From an uncultured delta proteobacterium (GTDB lineage Bacteria; Myxococcota_A; Bradymonadia; REDH01), in contig CAIQPA010000420.1 of assembly GCA_903873545.1 (NCBI GenBank), positions 1-15,956 on the forward strand: a stretch of 15,956 bases of DNA, read 5' to 3'. The notes under the pieces are model-generated. The model had not been told where the DNA came from. It made no database searches and saw only the letters and a list, made by a program, of their open reading frames with translations. Positions 1-8,279 of the stretch are shown here, piece after piece. The stretch's first letter is position 1; every line of letters begins with the position of its first letter. A program made the translations under genes and the position numbers.

Positions 1-294
1 AGGGAACCGTTCGTTGACGATGCAGAGACCGCCCACGCAGTCGGCGCTGCGGGTGCATGGGCTGCCACCAGGGAGGTCGTTGCTGCCCTGCTCTCCACTG
101 CCGCTGTCTGAGCCGTCAGCAGGTGCATCTGCGGTGGTGTCCGAGGTGGTGTCGGCGGTGGCGGTATCAGGCGCCGGTCGTGTGTCGAAGTCGAATATGG
201 AGCCGGTATCGGCGGGTGCCTCCTCGCTGTCTCCGCTGCAGGCAGCGGCGAAGAGCAGCGCAACGAGGCCAATCGCTCTAGAGACCGGACCCAT
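1..294 (-). CDS. Lipoprotein with Asp/Thr-rich linker and cysteine-rich module (3' end cut off by window edge)
   Basis: The visible 98 codons encode the N-terminus of a secreted lipoprotein. A short basic start is followed by a hydrophobic stretch ending LLFAAAC, with Cys19 as the likely lipidated residue. A low-complexity linker rich in Asp, Thr, Ala and Ser follows (about residues 20-75). It then opens a cysteine-rich segment (CTRSADCVGGLC, residues 81-92) of the same style as the modules in the gene upstream. The ATG shares its first base with the TGA stop of that gene (TGATG, 292-296), so the pair is almost certainly one operon with translational coupling. The function is unknown. The family style suggests an outer-membrane or surface-exposed protein. 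The gene continues past position 1, so its length and C-terminal domains cannot be judged. Confidence 0.8.
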   Translation of the reverse strand, partial: MGPVSRAIGLVALLFAAACSGDSEEAPADTGSIFDFDTRPAPDTATADTTSDTTADAPADGSDSGSGEQGSNDLPGGSPCTRSADCVGGLCIVNERFP

Positions 295-3200
295 CAGCGT
301 GAAGACTCCGGCGCAAACAGCAGCGGCCCTATGCCGTCGTTGCCGCCCGCGTGAACCGCGAGGCCGGCTTCTGCGGCCACCGTCTGCGACCAGGTACGGC
401 CATCTCCGAGCGGGCCCGCGAAGCCATCGGGCCGCGTGTAGCGGTCTGCGCCACCGCCCTCTGCGAAGAGGGCGAAGGTGCTGACCTGTCGGCGCGGGTT
501 GGTGTCGGGCGAAGATCCTGCAACCGTGAGCGCGGCCTTGCCGAAGGTGTCGTTCGACTCGCTCGTGTAGCCATCGTTACCGGCCACCTCGGCGAAGAGT
601 CCGAGGCCGTTGAGTGTGCCAGCGCCGAAGGCGTTGAAGCCGCCGAAGTAGGTGTCGTTGCCGGCATGGTCGTAACAGATGCCGCCGCCGAAGTTGGTGC
701 CGAAGCCCAGTGAGGACTCAGCCGCCAGCAGCGCGGTTCCGTAGAAGTCGTCGCCCGCCTCGTCCTGCAGCAGCCCGTGGCCGGCGTCGAGGCCGGCGCC
801 GTCGGCGAAGCCGGAGGCGGAGTACCGGTCTATGCCCCCCGCCTCAAAGAGCTGGCCGACGCCGTAGGTGCGCCCGTAGCCCTGCGCGCCGAGCCCAGCG
901 AGATAGCTGTCGTTTCCGCCGCGTTCGACGAGGAGACCAACGCCGCCACTTGCCTGGGCACGCGTTGCTGTAGCCAAGTAGCCCGTCGCGGCGCCCTGCG
1001 CGGCGGAGTAGGCTGCATCAGCACCGCCGAGCCGCTCGCGGTAGAGTGCGTCGCCAACGAGCGGGTCGCCCGGCAGCGCGGTGTAGAGGTCGTCGCCGCG
1101 ACCGCCGAGGAGGATGCCCACACCGTAGGGCCCGCCGAAGCCCTGCACAGCGTGATAGCCTGTAAGGTTGTTGGCGGTGTCGCCGAGCACAAGGATGCCG
1201 GTGCCGAAGAAGCCTGCGCCCTGCCCTGCAGCCTCGATGTCGAGCGTGGCATCGCCCTGCTCGTCGATAAGCATGCCTACGCCGAGAAGTCCGAATCCCT
1301 GGCCGAATCGGAGCGAACGGTAGCTGTCGGTGCCAGGTCCGAGGTCGTAGAGGATGCCGATGCCGCCTCGTCCCGCACCCTGGCGACCGATGGTCGAGAG
1401 GGAGGTGGGGCCGTTGCCACCGCGGATGGGCGCGGCGCGTCCCGCGCCGTCACTGGGGAGCAGGCCCGCGTCGTCGGCAACCGCGACCTCGCGGTAGGTG
1501 TAGGTATCGGAACCGGACAGGTCGAGCGCGATGGCGACCGGCTGGGCGCTTCCCGCATTGGCGCCAACGGCCCCGTAGTAGGTGTCGTCGCCACCGAGTT
1601 CGAGCAGCAGCAGGGTGGGCGTGTCGAGTTCGTAGATGTCGTTGCCCGACCCTCCGATGATGATGCTGCCAACCGGCGTGCTGTAGCTGAAGGAGACGGC
1701 TGCGAGATCGCCGGCGAAGGCGAAGTTGGATTCCGCGGTCAGACGGGCAACCGAGTCAGCACCCGCGTGGAGCGTGGAGAGGATGCGACTGGTCCGGACC
1801 GCGTCGACCAGCGCTGGCGCGAAGGGATCGACGGCGGTGGTGCCGTCGAGGAAGGCGGTGTGGAGGCCCTCCGTTGCGGCTGCCAGCAGCGGGCCAGTGG
1901 CGCCGCCAAACAGGGCACGCTGCTGCGCAACAACAACCGCAGCGACGGAGACATAGCGGGCGGCAGCGCGCTGCACGTCGACCGGCACTGTGGCCACCGC
2001 GGCGGGGAGCGTGGCATCGGCCGGCGCGCCGGTCGCGGCGAGGAGCTGTGAGATGGCGGTAGCGAGCGGGGTCGCGTCGCCGCCAGCGGGCGGCAGCGGA
2101 GCAGAGCCGTAGGTGACGCCGAAAATGGTGGCAGCCGTACGGATGGCTACCTGAGGCTGCTGCACGGCGAGGGCCGCAAGCGCACGTTTCTCGGCGTCGA
2201 GGAGCGCCTGCGCGCGGGCGGGCTCACCGCTCAGCGGCGCCGTCTTTGCGAGCCGGTAGGCATCGTGGACCTCGTTGAAGGGAAGCGAAGCGCGACGCTC
2301 CGCGAGGGTCCAGCCGAGCGTGCAGCGGGTGACGTCCGCGGCGGTCAAAGCATCGCCGAAGATGTCATCCTCTCGGGCACCGATGGGCGGGTCGCCAGCG
2401 CAGTCGCAGGCCGCCGGCAGGCAGAAGTTGGCGCCGCCGACGCTCGCGCAATGGGCACGGAGCGGCGCACAGTCGCTGTCCTGGGTGCAGGTCGTGGTGC
2501 AGAGCGGCTCCGCGGAGGGGTCGGGCAGGATACAGGTCAGCCCGGGGTCGCCGCCGCAGACGGAGGGGTCGAGTGATGCGTCGCCCTCGCAGGGCTGGCC
2601 GATGCGGAGCGACGAGCCGGTGACGGCATCGGTGGCCCGCCCCAGCCGTCCACAGACATCGGCCGCGCCCTCGGGCGTGTCGGTGCACATGCCGAAGATG
2701 AGCCCCTTGTAGGTCACGCAGAAGGGGCGGTCGTCGGGGCACTCTGCATCGCTGCTGCAGTCCTGCTCGCAGCCGCCGTCGCGACCGGCCGCGCCGGCCG
2801 TGCAGACGGTGGTACCGAAGCCGCAGGAGGAGAAGCGCGACTCAAAGTCGCAGGCGCTCCCGATGGGCTCACACCGGAACTCGCTGCCGCGACAGAGTTG
2901 ACCTGCGTTGCAGACCGGCGAAGCGTCGGAGCAGGCAACCGGATTGGGCTCACAACGCTCCGAGATGGGCGAGCAGGTCTGACCATCGGGGCAGGCGAGC
3001 ACATCGCAGCTTCCGCAGTCAAAGGTGGCGTTGGCCGGGAGACAGGCCCGCAGCGTCGTGGAGACGAAGAGGCAGTTGTAGCCGATGCCGCAGGGCCGGC
3101 TCTCATCGCAGCCAGGCAGGCAGATGGCGGGGCCCCCCGTCACGATGGGAGAGCAGACGCTGTCTTGGCCGCCGCAGGAGGCGCTGGTGTCACAGGCCTG

Positions 3201-4340
3201 GCAGGCCTCCGAGGTGGAGCGGATGCAGTTGCCCGTGGTCTGCTCGCAGTTGAAGCCCTCACCGCAGTCCACCGCCGCGCAGCGGTCTTCGCAGGAGAGG
3301 AAGAAGGGGAGGCACTGAGAGATGCCACCGCCGAGAGTGAAACAGTTGTAGTCTGCGGGGCAGGTGCCTGGCGTGCCAAACTCGTCGGGCGAGCAGTCCA
3401 CGCCGCAGCGGGCCATCACGCAGCTGCCGTCGCGGCAGAAGTCGCCAGCGGGGCAGTCGGTGTTGTCGGCGCAATCTGGGCCCGGCAGCGCGATGCAGAG
3501 GTCGGCGTCGCCGCCACACTCGAAGTCGAGCGAACATGGGTCGCAGGCCGCGCCCTGGGCCTTGCAGCCGCCCGTGCGCGGGTCGCAGTACTGTGTCGCG
3601 TCACAGGTCACGCCCACGCAACGGTCGACGCAGGTCAGGATGTCGGGCACGCACTGCTTCGGCGCGTCAGCGCCCGTTCCCACGGTGGCACAGAAGTAGC
3701 CCTCCGGGCAGACCGTGGCATCTGCTGCGCAATCGATGGTGCAGGCGCGATCGGTGCCCGCGTCGTCGAACTGCAGGCAGAGGTCGGCAGGACCACCGCA
3801 CTGCTCGTTGTTGGTGCAGGGCTCGCAGAGGCCCCGCGGCGGCAGGCAGGCACCGTCCGCATCCGGATCGCAGACAAAGCCGGGGTCGCAGACGAGGCCG
3901 GCGCAGGGGTTGTTGCAGCGGAGGTCTGCAGGGAAGCACTGGAAGAGCACGGTGTCGGCCGTCACCGAGAGACAGACCGTGCCGCTCGGGCAGGAGGCGT
4001 CGTCGAGGCCGGCGCAGCTCTGCCCGCAGAAGGTCTCACCGGTCGCGCCGTTGATGCAGAGGTTGTCCCCGCCGCAGTCTTCGTTCGTCACGCAGGGGCG
4101 GCAGACAACATCCTCCTCGGGAACATCGCCGGAGCCTGAGCCGTCGGCACTGCCCGAACCGTCGGAAGCGGTGTCGGCGGCAGAGCCGTCAGCCGTGTCG
4201 GCAACGTTGGTATCAGCCGCGCTCCCCTCCGTATCGGGTGTGTCCGTGGTCTTGGCGTCGCTGCCGCAGCCTAGCGACGGAAGCGACAGCGTGAGCAGGA
4301 GAAGAACCAGGGGGCGAAGTCGCAACTGCGTCGTCCACAT
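294..4340 (-). CDS. Large lipoprotein: cysteine-rich repeats followed by Gly/Asp-rich beta-type repeats
   Basis: This is a 1348-residue exported protein of unknown function. Residues 1-25 form a signal peptide ending SLGC, so Cys25 is the probable lipid anchor. A Thr/Asp/Ser/Gly linker runs to about residue 76. Residues 80 to about 650 hold some 85 cysteines. At least four related modules begin at C80, C172, C266 and C380, each with C-x2-C, then CGG, then DLC or similar, then CP-x-x-Y/F-x-C, resembling disulfide-rich extracellular modules. Residues about 660-880 look helical and contain few cysteines. From about 890 to the end there are repeats with GGNDxY- and QGxGxxxGxGxL-type motifs. These suggest a beta-solenoid-like fold superficially similar to RTX repeats, but without the canonical GGxGxDxUx nonapeptide array. 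No strong Shine-Dalgarno is seen before the ATG. The stop overlaps the next lipoprotein start, implying co-expression. A cell-surface adhesion or binding role is inference only. Confidence 0.87.
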   Translation of the reverse strand: MWTTQLRLRPLVLLLLTLSLPSLGCGSDAKTTDTPDTEGSAADTNVADTADGSAADTASDGSGSADGSGSGDVPEEDVVCRPCVTNEDCGGDNLCINGATGETFCGQSCAGLDDASCPSGTVCLSVTADTVLFQCFPADLRCNNPCAGLVCDPGFVCDPDADGACLPPRGLCEPCTNNEQCGGPADLCLQFDDAGTDRACTIDCAADATVCPEGYFCATVGTGADAPKQCVPDILTCVDRCVGVTCDATQYCDPRTGGCKAQGAACDPCSLDFECGGDADLCIALPGPDCADNTDCPAGDFCRDGSCVMARCGVDCSPDEFGTPGTCPADYNCFTLGGGISQCLPFFLSCEDRCAAVDCGEGFNCEQTTGNCIRSTSEACQACDTSASCGGQDSVCSPIVTGGPAICLPGCDESRPCGIGYNCLFVSTTLRACLPANATFDCGSCDVLACPDGQTCSPISERCEPNPVACSDASPVCNAGQLCRGSEFRCEPIGSACDFESRFSSCGFGTTVCTAGAAGRDGGCEQDCSSDAECPDDRPFCVTYKGLIFGMCTDTPEGAADVCGRLGRATDAVTGSSLRIGQPCEGDASLDPSVCGGDPGLTCILPDPSAEPLCTTTCTQDSDCAPLRAHCASVGGANFCLPAACDCAGDPPIGAREDDIFGDALTAADVTRCTLGWTLAERRASLPFNEVHDAYRLAKTAPLSGEPARAQALLDAEKRALAALAVQQPQVAIRTAATIFGVTYGSAPLPPAGGDATPLATAISQLLAATGAPADATLPAAVATVPVDVQRAAARYVSVAAVVVAQQRALFGGATGPLLAAATEGLHTAFLDGTTAVDPFAPALVDAVRTSRILSTLHAGADSVARLTAESNFAFAGDLAAVSFSYSTPVGSIIIGGSGNDIYELDTPTLLLLELGGDDTYYGAVGANAGSAQPVAIALDLSGSDTYTYREVAVADDAGLLPSDGAGRAAPIRGGNGPTSLSTIGRQGAGRGGIGILYDLGPGTDSYRSLRFGQGFGLLGVGMLIDEQGDATLDIEAAGQGAGFFGTGILVLGDTANNLTGYHAVQGFGGPYGVGILLGGRGDDLYTALPGDPLVGDALYRERLGGADAAYSAAQGAATGYLATATRAQASGGVGLLVERGGNDSYLAGLGAQGYGRTYGVGQLFEAGGIDRYSASGFADGAGLDAGHGLLQDEAGDDFYGTALLAAESSLGFGTNFGGGICYDHAGNDTYFGGFNAFGAGTLNGLGLFAEVAGNDGYTSESNDTFGKAALTVAGSSPDTNPRRQVSTFALFAEGGGADRYTRPDGFAGPLGDGRTWSQTVAAEAGLAVHAGGNDGIGPLLFAPESSR

Positions 4341-4422
4341 TGAGCAATCCGGGCCGGAGGTTGAGGGTCAAATCTCTACCCGCCGCGGCCCCTGCTGCCA
4401 AGCCGTCTTTCAGCGACTGGCG

Positions 4423-5553
4423 CTAGACGATGCTTCGCAGCGCAGCGAGCGTCTCGTGATACTCGCGCTTCATTTCCGCGATGACCTCGGCCGCCGGACG
4501 AAGTTCGTTGAGCCGGCCGACAATCTGACCAATGGGGGCAGCCACGAGGTCGACATTCCCTGTCTCCTTGGCATGCCGGTGGATACGCTCCACCGCCTCG
4601 GCCGTGAGCAGGAACTGCATCGGCATGGGGAGCGGATTGGGGTTGGCGGGGTTCTCCCAGGCATCGGTCCACTTGGTGCGGAGCTGACGCGCATACTTGC
4701 CCGTGATGGCCTTGCTCCGGATGGTGTCCGACGAGCCTGCCTTGATGAGCTTGGAGGTGACGGCTGCGTCGATCTGCCCCTCGAAGGTGGTGAGCCACAT
4801 CGAGCCGGTCCAGACGGCCTGCGCGCCGAGCGCCAGCGCCGCCACCACCTGACGGCCACAGGCGATACCGCCTGCTGCCACTACCGGCGTCGCGCCGATT
4901 GCATCTACAACCTCGGGAACCAAGACCATCGAGGCGATTTCACCCGTGTGGCCTCCGGCCTCTGTGCCCTGCGCGACGACGATGTCGACGCCGCCCGCAA
5001 CATGACGTCGCGCATGTTCCGCGGTACCGACAAGCGCAGCGACCTTCACGCCGCGGCGATGGCACTCCTCCACAACATCTGCCGGTGGGGTGCCGAGCGC
5101 GTTCGCGATGACGGCAGGGCCATACTCAAGACCAATGGCCACCTGCTTGCGGCTCACAGCGTCGGTCCACTCGGCCATCGCATTCTGCACCGTGGTGCCG
5201 GGTGGCAGTGCCGGGACGCCGTACTGCACGAGCAGATTGTCGAGGAACTCGATGTGCTCCTTCGGGAGCATCTTTCGGTAGTCAGAGGCCGCCGCCATGC
5301 CGCCGCCGGAGGTCTTGTCGCCGTCGGGCGTGGAGAAGCCGGAGGGCATGACAACATCGAGGCCCCACGGCTGGCCGTCGAGGCGAGTCGCGATGCGGTC
5401 AAGTGCCCGCTTGAGGTCATCGGGGGAGAAGCCGATCGCAGCCTGGATACCAATTCCGCCCGCCAGCGAGACCTCCGCAACGGCATCTGGCCCGCGGGTG
5501 AAGGCCATGAGGGGAAAGGAAATCTTCAGGTCTCGGCAAAGCTGCGTGGGCAT
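4423..5553 (-). CDS. Nitronate monooxygenase-family FMN protein (2-nitropropane dioxygenase-like)
   Basis: A 376-residue protein with the TIM-barrel signature of the nitronate monooxygenase / 2-nitropropane dioxygenase family. These are cytosolic FMN enzymes that oxidise alkyl nitronates, or in some branches act as enoyl reductases. Visible motifs are AGGIGIQ (31-37), AQGTEAGGHTG (194-204) with His202 at the place of the conserved active-site histidine, and the FMN-phosphate-binding segments AAGGIACGRQ (226-235) and ALGAQAVWTGS (241-251). The length is normal for the family. The NALGTPP and NPLPMPMQ stretches resemble, from memory, a subgroup common in actinobacteria whose physiological substrate is not settled. 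The start has only a weak ribosome-binding site. A 14-bp palindrome 40 bases upstream suggests control by a TetR-type repressor. It is separated by 82 bp from the downstream lipoprotein gene. Family call is firm; substrate is unknown. Confidence 0.93.
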   Translation of the reverse strand: MPTQLCRDLKISFPLMAFTRGPDAVAEVSLAGGIGIQAAIGFSPDDLKRALDRIATRLDGQPWGLDVVMPSGFSTPDGDKTSGGGMAAASDYRKMLPKEHIEFLDNLLVQYGVPALPPGTTVQNAMAEWTDAVSRKQVAIGLEYGPAVIANALGTPPADVVEECHRRGVKVAALVGTAEHARRHVAGGVDIVVAQGTEAGGHTGEIASMVLVPEVVDAIGATPVVAAGGIACGRQVVAALALGAQAVWTGSMWLTTFEGQIDAAVTSKLIKAGSSDTIRSKAITGKYARQLRTKWTDAWENPANPNPLPMPMQFLLTAEAVERIHRHAKETGNVDLVAAPIGQIVGRLNELRPAAEVIAEMKREYHETLAALRSIV

Positions 5554-5580
5554 AGGGCACTCGGTGGCAAGTGGACGGGA

Positions 5581-5606
5581 GTTCGAGCGAACTAGAACGC
5601 GTTCTA
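5581..5606. promoter_or_regulatory. Adjacent palindromes, including a KstR/TetR-type operator, upstream of the nitronate monooxygenase gene
   Basis: TAGAACGCGTTCTA at 5593-5606 is a perfect 14-bp inverted repeat. It fits the TnnAACnnGTTnnA pattern known for the TetR-family regulator KstR and relatives that control lipid and sterol catabolism. Directly beside it, GTTCGAGCGAAC (5581-5592) is a second imperfect-centre inverted repeat with 5-bp arms. Both lie between the end of the upstream gene (5650) and the ATG at 5553, where a promoter for the minus-strand gene is expected. Operator function is inferred from symmetry and position. No TetR gene is present in this window. Confidence 0.55.
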
Positions 5607-5649
5607 ATCCTGCCGCCCGCCGCTGGCCAGAGGCAATCTCACCGATGCA

Positions 5650-7419
5650 TCAGCGCTCCTCTGCCTCGTGGCGCCAAGCCTCCAGCAGACCCTGACGATA
5701 AGAGGGAAAGGCGGGTATCCAACCGAGCATGGTGAGCGTCGAGGCCTTGCAGCGCTTGCTCCCCTGCCAGAAGTCACGGACGGAGGGCGGACAGTCCTGG
5801 ATCGGCGCCAGCGGCGGCTGCGCCAGGCCATGCTGCGCGCAGGTATAGGCCACCACCTCGGTGATGGGCGAAGGTTCGCTGTCGCAGGCGATGATCGCAC
5901 CCGTCAGCTCCTCATGCGCGAGCCCGAAAAGTGTCGCCGCGGCAATGTCGTCGACGAAGATCCGGTTGCTCCAGAGCGCTTCGTTGTAGATGCGATAGGA
6001 GCCGTCCCGGAGGCGGGGCAGCGTGGTCCGGTTTGGACCGTAGATGCCGGGCAGCCGGAGCGAGAGTGTCTGCACGCCGCGCACCTCTCCCCAGCCCGCC
6101 ACGCAACCCTCGGCCTGCAGCCGGAGCTGGCCACGGGTCGTGTTGGGCGCCGCCACCGTCGCATCGTCCACCCAGTCGCCGCCACCGCCGCCAAAGACAC
6201 TCGTCGCCGACAGGTAGACCACCTTTCGGACGGGTCGTTCGCCGAGCCAGGAGAGCGCCCGCTCGAGCAGCGCGTGGGGTGTCTTCGTTGGCTCCGGTGC
6301 AAGGGAGATGACCACATCCCAGGCAACCGCGTCGGGAAGTGCGGGCAGCGCTGCGTCGCGGTCAAAGTCGACCAGCACTGGCTCGATGCCTCGTGCCGCG
6401 AGCCGGAGCGCCTTGGCAGTGTCGCGGGTCGTGCCCCAGACAGCGCGGCCCTCGCGCAGCGCCGCCTCGGCGATGGCCTCACCCGAATAGCCGCACCCGA
6501 CAATCAGCAGGGGAGGCTTCGATGCAGGTGCAGGGCGCGCCATCTCCCGCGGCTCCGCTGTCGAGGGGGACACGGCGGCTGCCGGAGCCTCGGGCGCGGC
6601 CTCCAGCATGGCGACTTCGAGCTGCGTCAGTTCGCCCTCATCGACCGAGCCCGTTCCGACGATTGCGAACCGCCCTGCCCGCGCGACGAAGGCATCGACC
6701 TCCTCCTTCCGTCTCGGGTCGAAGGCATGGGTCGCAGCGCGCGGTGCCCGCTCCTTCCGTGCGAGCGCCCGCCCTCCGACCATCGCCGCAAGACGGCCCG
6801 GGTCGGGGACGGGTGCGGTGTAGACAAAGGTCTCTTCCGGTCGCGAGTGTACCGGGGCCCTGGGCGCCAGCAGTTCGAGATCGCCAAAGGCGAGGTGGAG
6901 CCGAACGCTGGGGTTTGCATACTGCGCCACGCCCACCTGCCGCCGTGCGCGGAGCGCGAAGAGGCCGAGCGCTTTGCTCCGGCTGCCCAGATGGAGCCCA
7001 CGAGCGAGAGAGAAGAGCGAGACACCAACCACCGTCCCCGGCTCGAGCGAAGGCAGCGCCATGTATTCGCTGACCCCAAGCCAGGCGAGGCCACCGTCCG
7101 GGTCGAGCCGCCGCGCAAGATCCTCTGGGATGGCCTCCCGCGGCGCGGCAAAGCCTACCATGGCGCTCGGCAGCGTACAGCAGTCGAGGAAGACCCAGAG
7201 CGGCATGCCGAGAGCAGCAGCGGCGGCGGCGGGCCGATCGCTGCCGTCATAGGCGATGCAGTTCCCGCGGTTCATTGCGAGGCAGAAGGCGGCGTCCCCC
7301 GCCGCGGTTGGGTCGTAGAAGTCCACGCCCAACCCCTCGGGCCAGACCAGCGAGGGGCGGACAAAGCGACTGCTGATGCAGAAGGCCCGGAGCGGAGTGT
7401 CTGCCGAAAGCGTGAACAT
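5650..7419 (-). CDS. Two-part protein: unrecognised N-terminal domain fused to a YeeZ-like NAD(P)-binding SDR/epimerase domain
   Basis: A 589-residue protein. Residues 303-589 form an extended short-chain dehydrogenase / NAD-dependent epimerase-like domain. It has the dinucleotide-binding GCGYSG (308-313), the strand-end motif YLSATSVFG (402-410), RLPGIYGP (455-462) and the typical NRIFVDDIA (485-493). The Tyr of the usual YxxxK pair is not evident (RGQLRLQAE at 429-437), as in YeeZ-type members, so catalysis is uncertain. Residues 1 to about 265 are conserved-looking but match no domain I recognise. Features include DFYDPTAAGDAAFCLAMNRG and a histidine-poor hydrophobic core to about 200. An Ala/Pro-rich linker (270-302) joins the halves, which argues for a natural fusion rather than a missed stop. 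A purine-rich AAGGGTGG lies just before the ATG at 7419. It is transcribed divergently from the acidic TPR-like gene across 111 bp. The substrate is unknown. Confidence 0.82.
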   Translation of the reverse strand: MFTLSADTPLRAFCISSRFVRPSLVWPEGLGVDFYDPTAAGDAAFCLAMNRGNCIAYDGSDRPAAAAAALGMPLWVFLDCCTLPSAMVGFAAPREAIPEDLARRLDPDGGLAWLGVSEYMALPSLEPGTVVGVSLFSLARGLHLGSRSKALGLFALRARRQVGVAQYANPSVRLHLAFGDLELLAPRAPVHSRPEETFVYTAPVPDPGRLAAMVGGRALARKERAPRAATHAFDPRRKEEVDAFVARAGRFAIVGTGSVDEGELTQLEVAMLEAAPEAPAAAVSPSTAEPREMARPAPASKPPLLIVGCGYSGEAIAEAALREGRAVWGTTRDTAKALRLAARGIEPVLVDFDRDAALPALPDAVAWDVVISLAPEPTKTPHALLERALSWLGERPVRKVVYLSATSVFGGGGGDWVDDATVAAPNTTRGQLRLQAEGCVAGWGEVRGVQTLSLRLPGIYGPNRTTLPRLRDGSYRIYNEALWSNRIFVDDIAAATLFGLAHEELTGAIIACDSEPSPITEVVAYTCAQHGLAQPPLAPIQDCPPSVRDFWQGSKRCKASTLTMLGWIPAFPSYRQGLLEAWRHEAEER

Positions 7420-7530
7420 CGAACGCCACCCTTACGCGATGGCTGTCCTGTTGCAACCCGTCGTCTTCGGAACCTTGACCCGAGGCGGCGCATTTGCGAG
7501 AGGGCGCCCGCCGTTTCACCCGAGGCTACC

Positions 7531-8232
7531 ATGGCAAACGAAGACGATTTCGATCAAGACGAGAAGTACGAAGACGAAGAGTGGGGCAACGAGGACATCC
7601 AAGACGAGCTCGGTTACTCCGCGTACGACTGGAGCCTGCTCCCGGCTGGCGAGGAGCTGCGCCACGACGAGATCATCGTCGCGACCGCCGACGACCTCAA
7701 GGAGATGGACCACTCCACCTTCACCGACCTGCACAAGTGGGCTGCCGCACAGGTGCTCTACGACCATGAAGATCCGGCCGGCTACGCCCGCATCTGCCAC
7801 GAGCTGGTGATGGGTTCCGCGAGCCACCCCGCGCTCGACTACGGCGAGATTGCCCTTGAACTCATCAACGACCTCTTCATCGAAGAGCGCTACGCCGAGG
7901 CGCGGGCGCTGCTTCCCACGGTCGAGCGGCTCAACCCGACGGACGACACCGTTCGCCCCCGGTTCGAGGCTTCGCTCTGCATCATGGAAGGCCAGGTGGA
8001 CGAAGGTCTTCGCCGCTTCCAGGAGATGATCGACGCCAACGAGGAAGACCCTGCCTTCATCCTCACCATCGGCCTCGACCTGATCTCCTGCGCCCGGTTT
8101 GCCGACGCGCTTGAGGTGCTCGAGAAGGCGCATGAGACGGCGCTGCGCGAGTACGCCGACGAAGAGGAGATGCTCGACGAGATCGCCCGCGCTCGTGAGT
8201 ATGCCCGCGAGATGCTTCAGGCGCGCAACTAG
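7531..8232 (+). CDS. Acidic TPR-like repeat protein
   Basis: A 233-residue soluble protein without signal peptide or membrane segment. The first 28 residues are extremely acidic (MANEDDFDQDEKYEDEEWGN and onward). From about residue 60 it is helical, with TPR-like helix pairs near 105-138 (ALELINDLFIEERYAEARAL), 143-172 and 176-208 (DALEVLEKAHETALREY). TPR proteins usually act as protein-protein adaptors; the partner here is unknown. The frame is open far upstream, but the start at 7531 is chosen because GAGG (7522-7525) sits five bases before it and the upstream translation is the antisense shadow of the divergent gene. It is followed by a strong bidirectional terminator. I do not recognise a named family, so the specific role is unassigned. 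Confidence 0.88.
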   Translation: MANEDDFDQDEKYEDEEWGNEDIQDELGYSAYDWSLLPAGEELRHDEIIVATADDLKEMDHSTFTDLHKWAAAQVLYDHEDPAGYARICHELVMGSASHPALDYGEIALELINDLFIEERYAEARALLPTVERLNPTDDTVRPRFEASLCIMEGQVDEGLRRFQEMIDANEEDPAFILTIGLDLISCARFADALEVLEKAHETALREYADEEEMLDEIARAREYAREMLQARN

Positions 8233-8279
8233 GCGCGAAGACAGTCCGACGGCAGCATCGCTCGGACCTTGAACAGACA

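Noticed and set aside
890..1660. Classical RTX calcium-binding array
   Set aside because: GGNDxY-like turns occur, but not in consecutive nonapeptides, and the protein has a lipoprotein signal rather than a type I secretion layout.
777..4139. Plus-strand open frames opposite the large lipoprotein (about 424 and 413 codons)
   Set aside because: They are antisense to an orderly cysteine-rich and repeat protein with a signal peptide and have no motifs of their own.
5668..7530. Plus-strand open frame running upstream into the acidic TPR-like gene
   Set aside because: It is antisense to the 589-residue SDR fusion and arginine-rich. The real gene has its own ribosome-binding site and start at 7531.
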